From assembly GCF_003668555.1 (NCBI RefSeq), contig NZ_RCWN01000001.1:310001-374000 (forward strand): 64,000 nucleotides of DNA, written 5' to 3'. Positions 8,007 through 16,569 of this stretch are shown piece after piece; positions within the stretch are counted from its first letter, which is position 1, and each line of letters begins with the position of its first letter. The notes beneath the pieces are model-generated. The model made no database searches. It was not told the DNA's origin and saw only the letters and a list, made by a program, of their open reading frames with translations. Both the position numbers and the translations under genes were made by a program. The DNA comes from Notoacmeibacter ruber (GTDB lineage Bacteria; Pseudomonadota; Alphaproteobacteria; Rhizobiales; Rhizobiaceae).

Positions 8007-8601
8007 GATCCATCCTAGGAAGGTCTGATCCTCAAATCCTAGAATACGGAGGTTAATTGCTTGCGAATCACAATTTGTGGAGGGTGGCAGCTGATCAATC
8101 GCGGTTCGTCAGGACACTGGCCGTCCAGAGGGTGGCTACCATGGCTCAATCCGGACGCCGAAGGCACATAAAAGAGCGCGGAAAAAGGTTCACGAATCCC
8201 GCAGGCCGCGAACTGCGCCTTTTTAGGATCGGTCAGCAGGCTTCTACGCCCTTATCCTAGGAGATGGTGTTAACTCTCCAATCGAAAAGTTAGCCGGCTT
8301 GCACAACGGTGCCGCGTAAGCCGGCTCTACCTGTTGCAAGCCGAGGGATTGCGCAGCAGATCATGGAGTAAACGGACACGATGCCAGAGACAGGAAGTAC
8401 ACGTCTGATCTGGTGAGGCGGGTGGGCAAGTGCCTTCGCCAAAGCAAAGCACCCGTCAGCAAGTGTGCCGACGAGCGCGGCGTTTCTGTTAATCCAGACC
8501 TCCTCTCTGGATGAACAGAAATGCCGCCCTAGGTCCCGTTGACAAAGTGGATTCCGAAATCAGTGGAAGCATGATTCAAGACTGCTTTTTAGGAGGCGGT
8601 T
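8007..8601. other. Intergenic region with hairpins, no gene
   Basis: No supported coding region. It contains a GCCGGCTT (8293-8300) / AAGCCGGC (8318-8325) inverted repeat with a 17-base loop, and the second copy of the palindromic repeat at 8443-8481. Confidence 0.4.
8443..8481. repeat. Palindromic repeat, copy 2
   Basis: Same family as 1709-1747, beginning AGCAAAGC, followed by CACCCGTCAGCAAGTGTG and then CCGACGAGCGCGG. The conserved halves are GTCAGCA and TG(C/T)(C/T)GAC. It lies just upstream of the IS5 transposase remnant. Confidence 0.55.
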
Positions 8602-8778
8602 TTGGCACACGGCGACCTGACGGTTATCAAATGGCGGATCATCAAAGGGCTTTTGCCGTCGGAGCGCGGTAGAAAGTCCCGGCCCGCGCATGATAATCGA
8701 CGGTATCTGAACGGCGTGATACGTGTTCTGCGGGTCGGCTGCCCCGGGCGCGACATGCATGAGCGCTACGGAAAGTGA
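8602..8778 (+). pseudogene. IS5-family transposase, N-terminal remnant
   Basis: Starting at TTG 8602 (AGGAGG six bases ahead) the frame gives 58 residues matching the start of IS5-type transposases: DLTVIKWRIIKGLLPSERGR, then DNRRYLNGVIRVLRVGCPGRDMHERYGK. Family members have a Trp where this has Gly in the CPGRD position, and usually continue GKW; here TGA takes the Trp place and similarity stops within a few codons. The matching C-terminal part is found at 10081-10233 on the same strand, so the insertion sequence is dead and split. Confidence 0.8.
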
Positions 8779-8812
8779 AATTTTCCGCGTAACTCATTTG
8801 GAGGCTAAAATC

Positions 8813-9811
8813 TTGACTGTTGCTTTGGTGGGAACGTCGTCCTTTGATCGGTTCTTCAATCCAGCCCATGACGCGTTGCAACGGCGTGGCCATGGTGTGG
8901 CACGGTTCGTCACGCGCGAGGAACTGCTTGCCGCCGTTGATGCACTGCAGTCTTTGGAAATCCTTGGCGCGACCTCAAGCTTTGCAGCCGACCAGGAGCT
9001 GTTTGCCAGGATGCCGCGTCTGCGCGCACTGGTTTCTCCGTTCACAGGGGTCGAAGGGTTCGATGTTTCGGCCGCGACGGAAAACGACATCCTCGTGGCG
9101 AATGGCCAGATTGCGGAAAACACCGTCAGCATGGCCGAGGCCGCAGTTCTCTTCACCCTGGCTTCGCTCTATGACCTTCATGGCACGGAGCGCTACCTTC
9201 GTGAAAACCTGCCGCGTCCCTCGCAGGTCCGTGCGCGCATGCTCATGGGAAAGACAGTTGGCCTGATAGGCTTTGGCAAAATTGGACAGGCTATCGCGGA
9301 ACGGCTGTCTGTATGGGGCGTGAGGCTCGTCGTTTCGGTGCGCACGCCGCGATCGATGCCCGCCTACGTCACCTCCCAGAGCCTTGATGAAGTGCTCGCG
9401 ACAAGCGATGTCGTTATCATGGCGGCTTCACTCACTCCTGAATCACGGGGAATGCTGGATCTTGACGCGTTGCGCCGAATGAAACCGGACGTGGTGTTTG
9501 TCAACATCACGCGGGGCGGCATCATCCCCGACGATACACTCGCCACGCTCGCCGCAGAGCGACCGGCCATGCGCCTTGCCCTCGATGTGTTCGACCCGGA
9601 GCCGTTGAAAGAGGATAGTCCGCTGCGCGACCTTCCGAACGCCATCCTCACCCCACACATGGTGGGACATACGGTCGAGTCGCAGATGCGCCTGCGGGAG
9701 GCATTTTGCGAGAACCTTCTCGCGGTGGCAGAGTGGCGGGTGCCTGAATACGTCGTCAATCCGTCTGTGATCGAAACGTGGCTGGGAAAACAGGACAGCC
9801 CACAGCTCTAA
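8813..9811 (+). CDS. D-isomer-specific 2-hydroxyacid dehydrogenase (NAD-binding)
   Basis: The TTG at 8813 is chosen as start because GGAGG (8800-8804) is eight bases upstream; in-frame ATGs at 8723 and 8759 lie inside the transposase remnant. This gives 332 residues. The nucleotide-binding domain begins KTVGLIGFGKIGQAIAERL. The catalytic Arg is in NITRGG, the Glu in DVFDPEPL and the His in LTPHMVGH. The enzyme would reduce a 2-keto acid or oxidise a D-2-hydroxy acid with NAD(P)(H); substrate cannot be told. It and the following Sel1-like gene are enclosed by the two pieces of a broken IS5 transposase, which suggests rearrangement or acquisition by transfer. Confidence 0.88.
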   Translation: MTVALVGTSSFDRFFNPAHDALQRRGHGVARFVTREELLAAVDALQSLEILGATSSFAADQELFARMPRLRALVSPFTGVEGFDVSAATENDILVANGQIAENTVSMAEAAVLFTLASLYDLHGTERYLRENLPRPSQVRARMLMGKTVGLIGFGKIGQAIAERLSVWGVRLVVSVRTPRSMPAYVTSQSLDEVLATSDVVIMAASLTPESRGMLDLDALRRMKPDVVFVNITRGGIIPDDTLATLAAERPAMRLALDVFDPEPLKEDSPLRDLPNAILTPHMVGHTVESQMRLREAFCENLLAVAEWRVPEYVVNPSVIETWLGKQDSPQL

Positions 9812-9835
9812 TTGCGTCCGAGCTTGTATCACTCA

Positions 9836-10063
9836 TCAGTGCATCGTCATCCATTTGCGGGCGGCGCGTAGTGCAGCGGCGAGTTCGGCCTTGCTTATCG
9901 TCTGGGCAAGGTCACCGCGCAGTGCTGCAACCCGGTCGGAGCCCTTGTTGGCGGCGATGTTCAGCCACTTGTGGGCGGCGATGAAATCAACGGCGCAGCC
10001 GCGACCGGTCGCATACATGAGCCCCATTTCGAAGAAGACGTCGGCGTGATTGTCGCCGCCCAT
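9836..10063 (-). CDS. Sel1-repeat-like short protein
   Basis: 75 residues carrying a Sel1-type helix-turn-helix repeat (FEMGLMYATGRGCAVDFIAA followed by HKWLNIAANKGSDRVAALRG) and an Ala/Arg-rich final helix (AELAAALRAARKWMTMH). Single-repeat proteins of this length are conserved in Rhizobiales and have no assigned role. It is convergent with the hydroxyacid dehydrogenase, 24 bases apart, and its upstream side abuts the C-terminal IS5 remnant; it could have lost upstream sequence there. The short length makes the start at 10063 uncertain. Confidence 0.65.
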   Translation of the reverse strand: MGGDNHADVFFEMGLMYATGRGCAVDFIAAHKWLNIAANKGSDRVAALRGDLAQTISKAELAAALRAARKWMTMH

Positions 10064-10080
10064 TCCAAGGGATCAGACCG

Positions 10081-10233
10081 GTCATCCCGCCGAAGACAAA
10101 CCGGAAAGCCCCGCCCGTCTGCGACTTCAGAACCTACAAGGATCGAAACCGCATCGAGCGGATGTTCAATCGGATTAAGCAGTTCCATCGTGTTGCTACT
10201 CGATACGACAAGACTCGAAAATCTTTCGACATA
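10081..10233 (+). pseudogene. IS5-family transposase, C-terminal remnant
   Basis: The frame from 10081 reads VIPPKTNRKAPPVCDFRTYK then DRNRIERMFNRIKQFHRVAT and RYDKTRKSF, the hallmark C-terminal block of IS5/IS427-type transposases including the DDE glutamate in RIERMFNR. There is no start codon at the left edge and the frame runs on into unrelated sequence after about 10233. It is the counterpart of the N-terminal fragment at 8602-8778, with the middle of the transposase missing and a two-gene segment in its place. Confidence 0.8.
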
Positions 10234-10485
10234 AGACCGCAGACGAGCGCCCAACTTTGGCGGGCATCGATATCACTTCAATCCGGGCAATCTGGTTCGT
10301 CAGGTGCGGCGCTTCGTCAAGGCTCGCGCAATCGCGAGACAAGAACACGAAAGATTTTCTGCGCCCCGCTTCACAGCGACTGTAAGCGGCTTCTGAAGTC
10401 AAAATGGCCCCGTTTAAAATGAAACCGGCATAGGAGACGGGTCGTTAATCTTATTCGTCCTACTCTCTCTGCAGGAGGGTCCGCC

Positions 10486-12204
10486 ATGAATGCTATTGTG
10501 ACAATGGTTGAAGGCGCGTCGGTCATCATTTTGGCAGTGCTTTGCTGTGCCGCTTTCGGTGATAGATATCGGGAGTCGGTCGTCCGCAGCGGAATTATTT
10601 ACGGCATCGTTTTTGCCGTGACAGGCTTCATCATCATGATGACGCCCATTGAATTGATCGAAGGCGTCCGCACGGACCCCCGCAACGCAGTCGCATCGCT
10701 ATCGGCGGCGATCGGCGGGCCGATCAGCGCAGTGATTACGGCCGGAGTTCTCATTACAGTGAGATATTCATTCGGTGGAATCGGTGCCCTGCCAGGTAGC
10801 GCGGGGATTGCGGCTGGAGCTCTTGCTTCAACCCTTTTGTGGGCATGGTGGCGGTATCGTATTCGCAAGCCTTTCTCATATAGCTACATCTCTTGGCATG
10901 CGGTCATCGCTCTGACGATTCCCACATTCACGATCTACGCTCTCAGCGCGGCACCACCGGACGTCTTCAGAAAGTCCGCTTCCTTGTTTGCACCCACCAA
11001 TTTTCTGGCTGTCTTGCTGATTGGAGGACTGATCGTTCGCGAGCAGACCCGGCGCCGCGAGATCGCCGAGAAGGAAGAGATCAAGGCTCGTCTCGGCGGC
11101 GTTGCGAATAACGCACCCATCATGCTTTTCCAGCTGATAGTCGACGAGAACGATGCTCTCGTTTTTCCCTATGTGTCGGAAGGTTGCCGATCGATACTCG
11201 AAGTTCCTCCCGCGTCGCTGATGAACGATCCCGTCATTCTCCAGCAGATTTTGCAGCGATCGAGCTATGAACAGCTCAGATCTGTTCTCAAGAAATCCGC
11301 TCAAGATTTTAAGCGCTGGTCTTTTGATACCGAATTTCAGCAGTCCGATGGGCAGACCATCTGGGTGCGAATGATCGCAAAACCGCGTATGAACAAGGAG
11401 AACAGGCTGATCTGGGATGGCAGCTTGTCCGATATCAGCGCACAGCATCGCTCGGAAATCATCAAGAAGGAATTCGTCGCCACCGTCAGTCACGAACTGA
11501 GAACGCCTCTGACGTCGATCAACGGAGCGCTGCAGTTGGCACTTGGCGGTGCGGCCGGAGAGGTCCCGGCGCCTCTACACAGACTATTGTGGATCGCGGG
11601 AGGCAATGCTGAGCGGCTGAAACGTCTTGTCGACGATATTCTCGACATGGAAAAGATTGAGTCCGGCAATATGACCTTCGATATGAAGACGCAGGAAATC
11701 GCTCCGTTGATCCAGTCGGCGATCGAAGCCAACGAGGCCTATCTTGCCGAAAGCGAAGTGAAAATGGTGTTCGAAAATGACACCCCGGGCGCGACAGCTA
11801 TCATCGACGCCGACCGCTTTGCTCAGGTGATGGCCAACCTCCTATCGAACGCAATCAAGTTCTCCCCTGCTAAAGGGAAGATCACATTGCGGCTTGACCC
11901 CGCCGGCGAAAACTGGCGCGTCAGCGTCGCCGACGAGGGTCCGGGTATCCCGCCACAATATCGCAGCCGGATTTTCGATAAATTTGAACAAGTGGATACG
12001 TCCGATGCTCGGGCCAAGGGCGGTACCGGTCTGGGTCTTAGCATTTCGAAAGCTCTGATCGAACGCATGAACGGTACGATCGGCTTCGATACAGTCGAAG
12101 GCGCCGGCACGAAATTCTACTTCGAACTTCCTCAATCGCTGCCGATCGAGGCTGATATGCCGATAACGCACGAAGAGGCAACAGCTTCGCGACATGTCGC
12201 TTGA
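10486..12204 (+). CDS. Membrane sensor histidine kinase (orphan)
   Basis: 572 residues, ATG preceded by CAGGAGG. Residues 1-185 form about six transmembrane segments with the pattern of the 5TMR-LYT sensor module (MTPIELIEGVRTDPRNAVAS, GGPISAVITAGVLITVRYSF). A PAS-like segment follows (about 200-325), then HisKA with the phosphorylated His at residue 336 (VATVSHELRTPLTS), then HATPase (NLLSNAIKFSP, DEGPGIP, GGTGLGLSISK). The LYT sensor is usually linked to cell-wall or nucleotide-like signals. No response regulator is adjacent, so its partner must lie elsewhere. It is the last gene before the tRNA-Arg boundary. Confidence 0.88.
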   Translation: MNAIVTMVEGASVIILAVLCCAAFGDRYRESVVRSGIIYGIVFAVTGFIIMMTPIELIEGVRTDPRNAVASLSAAIGGPISAVITAGVLITVRYSFGGIGALPGSAGIAAGALASTLLWAWWRYRIRKPFSYSYISWHAVIALTIPTFTIYALSAAPPDVFRKSASLFAPTNFLAVLLIGGLIVREQTRRREIAEKEEIKARLGGVANNAPIMLFQLIVDENDALVFPYVSEGCRSILEVPPASLMNDPVILQQILQRSSYEQLRSVLKKSAQDFKRWSFDTEFQQSDGQTIWVRMIAKPRMNKENRLIWDGSLSDISAQHRSEIIKKEFVATVSHELRTPLTSINGALQLALGGAAGEVPAPLHRLLWIAGGNAERLKRLVDDILDMEKIESGNMTFDMKTQEIAPLIQSAIEANEAYLAESEVKMVFENDTPGATAIIDADRFAQVMANLLSNAIKFSPAKGKITLRLDPAGENWRVSVADEGPGIPPQYRSRIFDKFEQVDTSDARAKGGTGLGLSISKALIERMNGTIGFDTVEGAGTKFYFELPQSLPIEADMPITHEEATASRHVA

Positions 12205-12659
12205 GATCAAAAGGCCGGGATAGAGGCACTTTGGCCGATGAAAAAGGACGGCGCCCGGCAAAGATAGGTTGCTGAATTCGCGAGACGTCGCTTCATAACG
12301 CTCCGGAGCGATCGCGTCCCATAGATCAACGATCGCCGCACCCGCTGCCTTCATATTATTGAAGCGAGTGACCGCGTTGCCGGGGGCTTGGTGAACGTCC
12401 CCACTACGGGCGCATACGCTCAGACAAAGTTTGCGCTCAGCCTCGCCGAATTCTTCCTCAAAGGTGGACCCCCCTGAGATAACCGAATGAGCATGAATTG
12501 AGATAGGCGGCAACCTTGTCCTTGACGGATTTGCCTTTGCTTTAGAGAAGAAAGAGCGCGCCGCTCTTTGGAACGTTCCGGCTGTTGACGTTACCCCATC
12601 CGTTACCCGGTACGAACGGATAGATTTTTGGAAACGCTGCAAAGCCTTTGGGTGGATGG
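12205..12659. other. Intergenic region adjoining tRNA 3' end
   Basis: No gene can be supported on either strand, although a long minus-strand frame passes through. The phrase GTTACCCCATCCGTTACCC (about 12590) echoes TTACCCCATCGTTACCC near 822 beside the phage genes. It may hold remains of an attachment site or integrase, but no integrase motif is visible. Confidence 0.35.
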
Positions 12660-12733
12660 CGCGCTCGGGAAGATTCGAACTCCCGACCCCCAGATTCGTA
12701 GTCTGGTGCTCTATCCAGCTGAGCTACGAGCGC
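12660..12733 (-). tRNA. tRNA-Arg (anticodon ACG)
   Basis: On the minus strand a 7-bp acceptor stem GCGCTCG/CGAGCGC, D-stem GCTC/GAGC, anticodon stem CCAGA/TCTGG around CTACGAA (anticodon ACG) and a T-stem with TTCGAAT loop fold into a 74-base tRNA with discriminator G; CCA is not encoded. Its 3' end points left, toward the phage- and IS-containing region. Confidence 0.95.
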
Positions 12734-12848
12734 GCATGCCATAAAGGCATCGGGCAGCGGGCGTCGCCAGCGCTGCCGTGAGCGGCTACCTAAAGGGGCT
12801 TGCGCCGCTTTGCAAGCGCCAAGGTGAAGAAATTTGGCGCAACGCAAA

Positions 12849-12878
12849 ACGGGACGGATCGAAACCGATCCGTCCCGT
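12849..12878 (-). terminator. Terminator of the pyrimidine operon
   Basis: A 13-bp perfect stem (ACGGGACGGATCG / CGATCCGTCCCGT) with a four-base loop lies downstream of the substrate-binding-protein gene; on the minus strand it is followed by TTTT. Confidence 0.8.
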
Positions 12879-12911
12879 CTTTATGGCGTCATTGAAACGC
12901 TGCCGTGGCAG

Positions 12912-13922
12912 TCATTCCATGTCGACGTCTGCGGCCTTCGTCGTGACCTCATCGGTCCAGGCGCCTTCCGGCTCCTTGGTAATGACCGGATCGGAGCCGC
13001 CCGACAGCAGCGTTTCGACTGTCTGCTGCGCGGCAGCGACATCGAGCGAGCCGTCCGACCCCTCGGTCAGCTTGCAGATCTCGCTGACCATGCGCGTCTG
13101 GTGCTCTTCGGTCTGTGCGCCCGTAGCATCATTCTCAAGAACGATCTCGGCGGCCTCCTGCTGATTGTCGCAGGTATACTCCCAGCCCTTCATCGATGCC
13201 GCGACGAAGCGGGCATATTTATCGACCATCTCAGGGTCTGCGAGATCCTCTTCAAGGACATAGAGCCCGTCTTCCAGCGTGGCGACGCCCTGGTCGGTAT
13301 AGTTGAAGACGACGAGATCGTCCTCGCTATAGCCGGCGTCGATAACCTGCCAGTACTCATTATAGGTCATGGTGGAGATGCAGTCGGCCTGCTTCTGGAT
13401 CAGCGGGTCGACATTGAAGCCCTGCTTGAGGACTTCGACGCCCTCATCGCCGCCTTCCGTCGGGATACCGAGTTTGCTCATCCAGGCAAGGAATGGATAT
13501 TCATTACCGAAAAACCAGACGCCCAGCGTTCGCCCCTTGAAGTCATCCGGGCTTTCGATGCCGGTTTCCTTCAGGCATGTGAGCATCATGCCGGAGCGGG
13601 CAAAGGGCTGCGCGATATTGACCAGCGGAACGCCTTTTTCCCGGCTGGCAAGCGCGGAGGGCATCCAGTCGACGATCACATCGGCGCCGCCACCGGCAAT
13701 GACCTGGGGAGGCGCGATGTCCGGACCGCCCGGCTTGATCTCGACGTCCAGATTGACGTCTTCGTAGAAGCCCTTGTCCTTGGCCACATAGTAGCCGGCG
13801 AACTGGCCCTGGGTGACCCATTTGAGCTGGAGCGTCAGCGTGTCCATGTCCTGCGCGAGAGCGGACGAGGCCCCCGCAATCATCGCTGCGGCGCTGATCG
13901 CTCCAAGAAGTGCCTGTTTCAT
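12912..13922 (-). CDS. NMT1/THI5-type ABC transporter substrate-binding protein
   Basis: 336 residues from the ATG at 13922 (GGAGA about ten bases upstream). A signal peptide ends at about residue 24 (AAAMIAGASSALAQ). The mature part matches the NMT1/THI5-like fold that binds pyrimidines and related small heterocycles: LTLQLKWVTQGQFAGYYVAK, GFYEDVNLDVEIKPGG, VDWMPSALASREKG, LGVWFFGNEYPFLAWM. Relatives bind hydroxymethylpyrimidine, riboflavin or pyrimidine bases. It is the last gene of the operon that starts with amidohydrolase and dihydropyrimidinase genes, so the likely ligand is uracil, thymine or a dihydropyrimidine/hydantoin; this is inference from context. Confidence 0.85.
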   Translation of the reverse strand: MKQALLGAISAAAMIAGASSALAQDMDTLTLQLKWVTQGQFAGYYVAKDKGFYEDVNLDVEIKPGGPDIAPPQVIAGGGADVIVDWMPSALASREKGVPLVNIAQPFARSGMMLTCLKETGIESPDDFKGRTLGVWFFGNEYPFLAWMSKLGIPTEGGDEGVEVLKQGFNVDPLIQKQADCISTMTYNEYWQVIDAGYSEDDLVVFNYTDQGVATLEDGLYVLEEDLADPEMVDKYARFVAASMKGWEYTCDNQQEAAEIVLENDATGAQTEEHQTRMVSEICKLTEGSDGSLDVAAAQQTVETLLSGGSDPVITKEPEGAWTDEVTTKAADVDME

Positions 13923-13996
13923 ATGCAAATTCTCCCTGTGCTTGTTTTCTGGACTTTAACGTGGTCCGATGGGCAGCGCCAGTAGCGAATGGTTTT

Positions 13997-14860
13997 TCAG
14001 CCGCTCCTGTTGGACGGGTGCCAGAATGTGATCGAACGCTCGGCCAGCGCCAGCAATCCATAGGAGAGCGAGCCGGCGAGCGCGGCGACGAAGATCTCGG
14101 CCCAGACCATGTCTACATTCATTCGGCCGACCTCGGTTGAAATCCGAAAACCCATACCGACGATCGGCGTGCCGAAGAATTCGGCCACGATCGCGCCGAT
14201 TAGCGCCAGCGTGGAATTGATCTTCAGCGCATTGAAGATGAAGGGCATGGCGGCGGGCAGGCGCAGCGAGAAAAGCGTTTGCCAGTAAGAGGCGGCGTAG
14301 GTGGCCATCAGGTCGCGCTCCATGCGGCCTGCGGCTGTCAGCCCCGCCAGCGTATTTACCAGCATGGGGAAGAAGGTCATGACGACCACCACGGCCGCCT
14401 TGGATGGCCAGTCGAAACCGAACCACATGACCATGATCGGCGCGATCCCGATGATCGGCAGCGCGGAAACCAGATTGCCGACAGGGAGTAACCCGGCCCG
14501 CAAAAAGGGAGAGCGGTCGACGAGAATGGCGACGACGAAGCCGGAGCCGCAGCCGATCGCATAGCCGGCAATCACCGCCTTGAGATAGGTCTGCTGGAAA
14601 TCGGCCCAGAGCGTCGGCACCGATGTGGTGATCTGGTCCCAGATCATGCTGGGCGGCGGCAGGATCACGGTCGGCACGCCGAATCCGCGTGTCAGGCCTT
14701 CCCAGAGCGCCAGAAGGCCGATGCCGAACAGGATCGGGATTAAAAGGTCGATGGAGCGTTTCGCGCCGCCCTTCGCCTCGATGCGCGACAGGCCGAGATT
14801 GGCCGCGAAGGTCAGGACCCAGGTGATAAGGCCGGTCCAGAGGAGGGCTGTCTGGCTCAT
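13997..14860 (-). CDS. ABC transporter permease (pyrimidine-type)
   Basis: 287 residues with about six to seven transmembrane segments and the BPD_transp_1 signature (EAA loop LMATYAASYWQTLFSLRLPA then AMPFIFNALK). Homologous to the upstream permease and to the thiamine-precursor/taurine type permeases that partner NMT1/THI5 proteins. Its ATG overlaps the stop of the upstream permease by four bases, so the two are translationally coupled and presumably form a heterodimer with the ATPase at 15760-16569. Confidence 0.9.
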   Translation of the reverse strand: MSQTALLWTGLITWVLTFAANLGLSRIEAKGGAKRSIDLLIPILFGIGLLALWEGLTRGFGVPTVILPPPSMIWDQITTSVPTLWADFQQTYLKAVIAGYAIGCGSGFVVAILVDRSPFLRAGLLPVGNLVSALPIIGIAPIMVMWFGFDWPSKAAVVVVMTFFPMLVNTLAGLTAAGRMERDLMATYAASYWQTLFSLRLPAAMPFIFNALKINSTLALIGAIVAEFFGTPIVGMGFRISTEVGRMNVDMVWAEIFVAALAGSLSYGLLALAERSITFWHPSNRSG

Positions 14861-15750
14861 GAGCGCACCCCCATGCAGGCCGTGACGGCCCGCGATGCGA
14901 TATCGATCAGGATGACCAGAATGGCGGCGAGGATTGCCGCCGTCATCAGGGCGCTCCAGATCTGCACCGTCTGGCCGTAATAGGAGCCGGCGAGAAGGCG
15001 CGCGCCAAGTCCGGCAATAGCGCCGGTCGGCAGTTCGCCGATAATCGCGCCGACAAGGCTCGTCGCGACGCCGACCTTCATGGAGGTGAAGAGAAACGGC
15101 ATGGCGGCAGGCAGACGCAGCTTTAGAAGCGTCTGCAACCGGCTGGCATTATAGGTGCGCATCAGGTCCAGATGCATCGCGTCCGGCGAGCGGAGGCCCT
15201 TCACCATACCGACCGCGACGGGAAAGAACGACAGATACATCGAGATGAAGGCCTTCGGGAAAAGCCCGGTGATGCCCTGGCTGGCGAAGATGACGATGAT
15301 CATCGGCGCGATGGCGAGGATCGGGATGGTCTGCGAGGTGATGATCCACGGCATCAGGCTGCGGTCGAGCACGCGCGAATGGACGATGCCGATGGCGAGC
15401 ACGATTCCGAGCGCCGTGCCGAGCACGAAGCCGAGCAAGGTGGAGGATAGCGTGATGCCGGAATGGTAGAGGAGGCTGCGCTTGGAGGTTGGCGCGATCT
15501 CGACGATCGTCTTCCACATCTCAGCCGCGACCTGATGCGGCGCGGGCAGCACCGGTCGCCGTTGGCTCATCGTCTGCGCGACCATTTTCGAAAAGGAGAG
15601 GTCGGTGCCGCCGCGCGCCGCGGCATCGTAGGCGAAGGCCGAATTGAGCCAGACCGCGCCGAGATACCAGAGGACGAGAATGCCCAGCACCACCGCGATG
15701 ACGGGCAGGGCGCGCACGCGCAGAAGAGTGACGAATGCTCCGAGCCTCAT
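14857..15750 (-). CDS. ABC transporter permease (pyrimidine-type)
   Basis: 297 residues. One N-terminal membrane helix, a periplasmic stretch (about 35-90), then about five helices with the EAA loop LMRTYNASRLQTLLKLRLPA and AMPFLFTSMK. It lies nine bases after the ATPase gene and overlaps the next permease by four bases. The extended periplasmic N-terminal segment distinguishes it from its partner permease. Together with the ATPase and substrate-binding protein it completes an importer in the pyrimidine catabolic operon. Confidence 0.9.
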   Translation of the reverse strand: MRLGAFVTLLRVRALPVIAVVLGILVLWYLGAVWLNSAFAYDAAARGGTDLSFSKMVAQTMSQRRPVLPAPHQVAAEMWKTIVEIAPTSKRSLLYHSGITLSSTLLGFVLGTALGIVLAIGIVHSRVLDRSLMPWIITSQTIPILAIAPMIIVIFASQGITGLFPKAFISMYLSFFPVAVGMVKGLRSPDAMHLDLMRTYNASRLQTLLKLRLPAAMPFLFTSMKVGVATSLVGAIIGELPTGAIAGLGARLLAGSYYGQTVQIWSALMTAAILAAILVILIDIASRAVTACMGVRS

Positions 15751-15759
15751 ATGCGCGCC

Positions 15760-16569
15760 TCACTCATCATAGGCGTGGCCGGCTCTGAGCCCGTCGCGGA
15801 CGCGTTGGGCAATGGCGAGGAACTCCGGCGTCTCGCGAATGTCGAGGGGGCGCTCCTCGCCGAGGTTGCAATCGATGACTTCATGGATGCGACCGGGCCG
15901 CGGGCTCATCACCACGATGCGGGTGGAGAGGAAGACGGCCTCCGGAATGGAGTGCGTCACGAAGACCACGGTCTTTTTCGTGCGCGCCCAGAGCTTCAGA
16001 AGCTGCTCGTTGAGGTGATCGCGGACGATCTCGTCCAGCGCGCCGAAGGGCTCGTCCATCAGCAGCATGTCCGGCTGGACGGCCAGGGCGCGCGCAATGG
16101 AGGCGCGCTGCTGCATGCCGCCGGACAATTGCCAGGGAAACTTTTTGCCGAACCCCTTCAGGTCGACCAGTTCGAGGTTTTCTGCGATGCGCCGTTCGCG
16201 CTCGGCCTTGTCGATGCCCATCACTTCAAGCGGTAGGGCGATATTCTTGGCGATAGTCCGCCATGGAAAGAGCGCCGAGTGCTGGAAAACGTAGCCATAA
16301 GCGCGATTTTCTCGCGCTTCCTTGGGTGTCATGCCCTCGACCGAGATCGTGCCGCCCGTCGGCTGTTCAAGATCCGCAATCACGCGGAGGAGGGTGGTCT
16401 TGCCGCAGCCTGAGGGGCCGATCAGCGAAACGAACTCGCCCTTTCTTATTGTCAGGTCGATATTCGACAGGGCATGAACCGGCGCGTCGGACGTCTGAAA
16501 GACAAGATCGAGGTCGTGTGTCTCAATCACGGCTTCGGAGGTGTGGGCCGGGGCAGTCGCAATATTCAT
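15760..16569 (-). CDS. ABC transporter ATP-binding protein (pyrimidine-type)
   Basis: The start is the ATG at 16569 overlapping the stop of the VOC gene (ATGA), giving 269 residues; a longer frame upstream is antisense overlap and is not used. Walker A GPSGCGKTT near residue 50, Q-loop VFQHSALFPW, signature LSGGMQQRASIARAL, Walker B MLLMDEPFGALD and H-loop VFVTHSI are all intact. The family is the nitrate/taurine/thiamine-precursor group (TauB-like). It energises the two permeases directly downstream. Confidence 0.93.
   Translation of the reverse strand: MNIATAPAHTSEAVIETHDLDLVFQTSDAPVHALSNIDLTIRKGEFVSLIGPSGCGKTTLLRVIADLEQPTGGTISVEGMTPKEARENRAYGYVFQHSALFPWRTIAKNIALPLEVMGIDKAERERRIAENLELVDLKGFGKKFPWQLSGGMQQRASIARALAVQPDMLLMDEPFGALDEIVRDHLNEQLLKLWARTKKTVVFVTHSIPEAVFLSTRIVVMSPRPGRIHEVIDCNLGEERPLDIRETPEFLAIAQRVRDGLRAGHAYDE

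Noticed and set aside
8293..8325. GCCGGCTT/AAGCCGGC hairpin considered as a terminator or small RNA
   Set aside because: Loop of 17 bases, no T-run, no gene ending nearby; chance pairing is likely in this GC-rich DNA.
12205..12642. Minus-strand open frame next to the tRNA, considered as an integrase remnant
   Set aside because: No tyrosine-recombinase motif (R..HxxR..Y) could be seen, and it continues antisense into the histidine kinase gene.
12834..13985. Long plus-strand open frame (383 codons) over the substrate-binding protein gene
   Set aside because: Antisense to a clear NMT1/THI5-type gene with signal peptide; its translation has no recognisable domain and arises from high GC.
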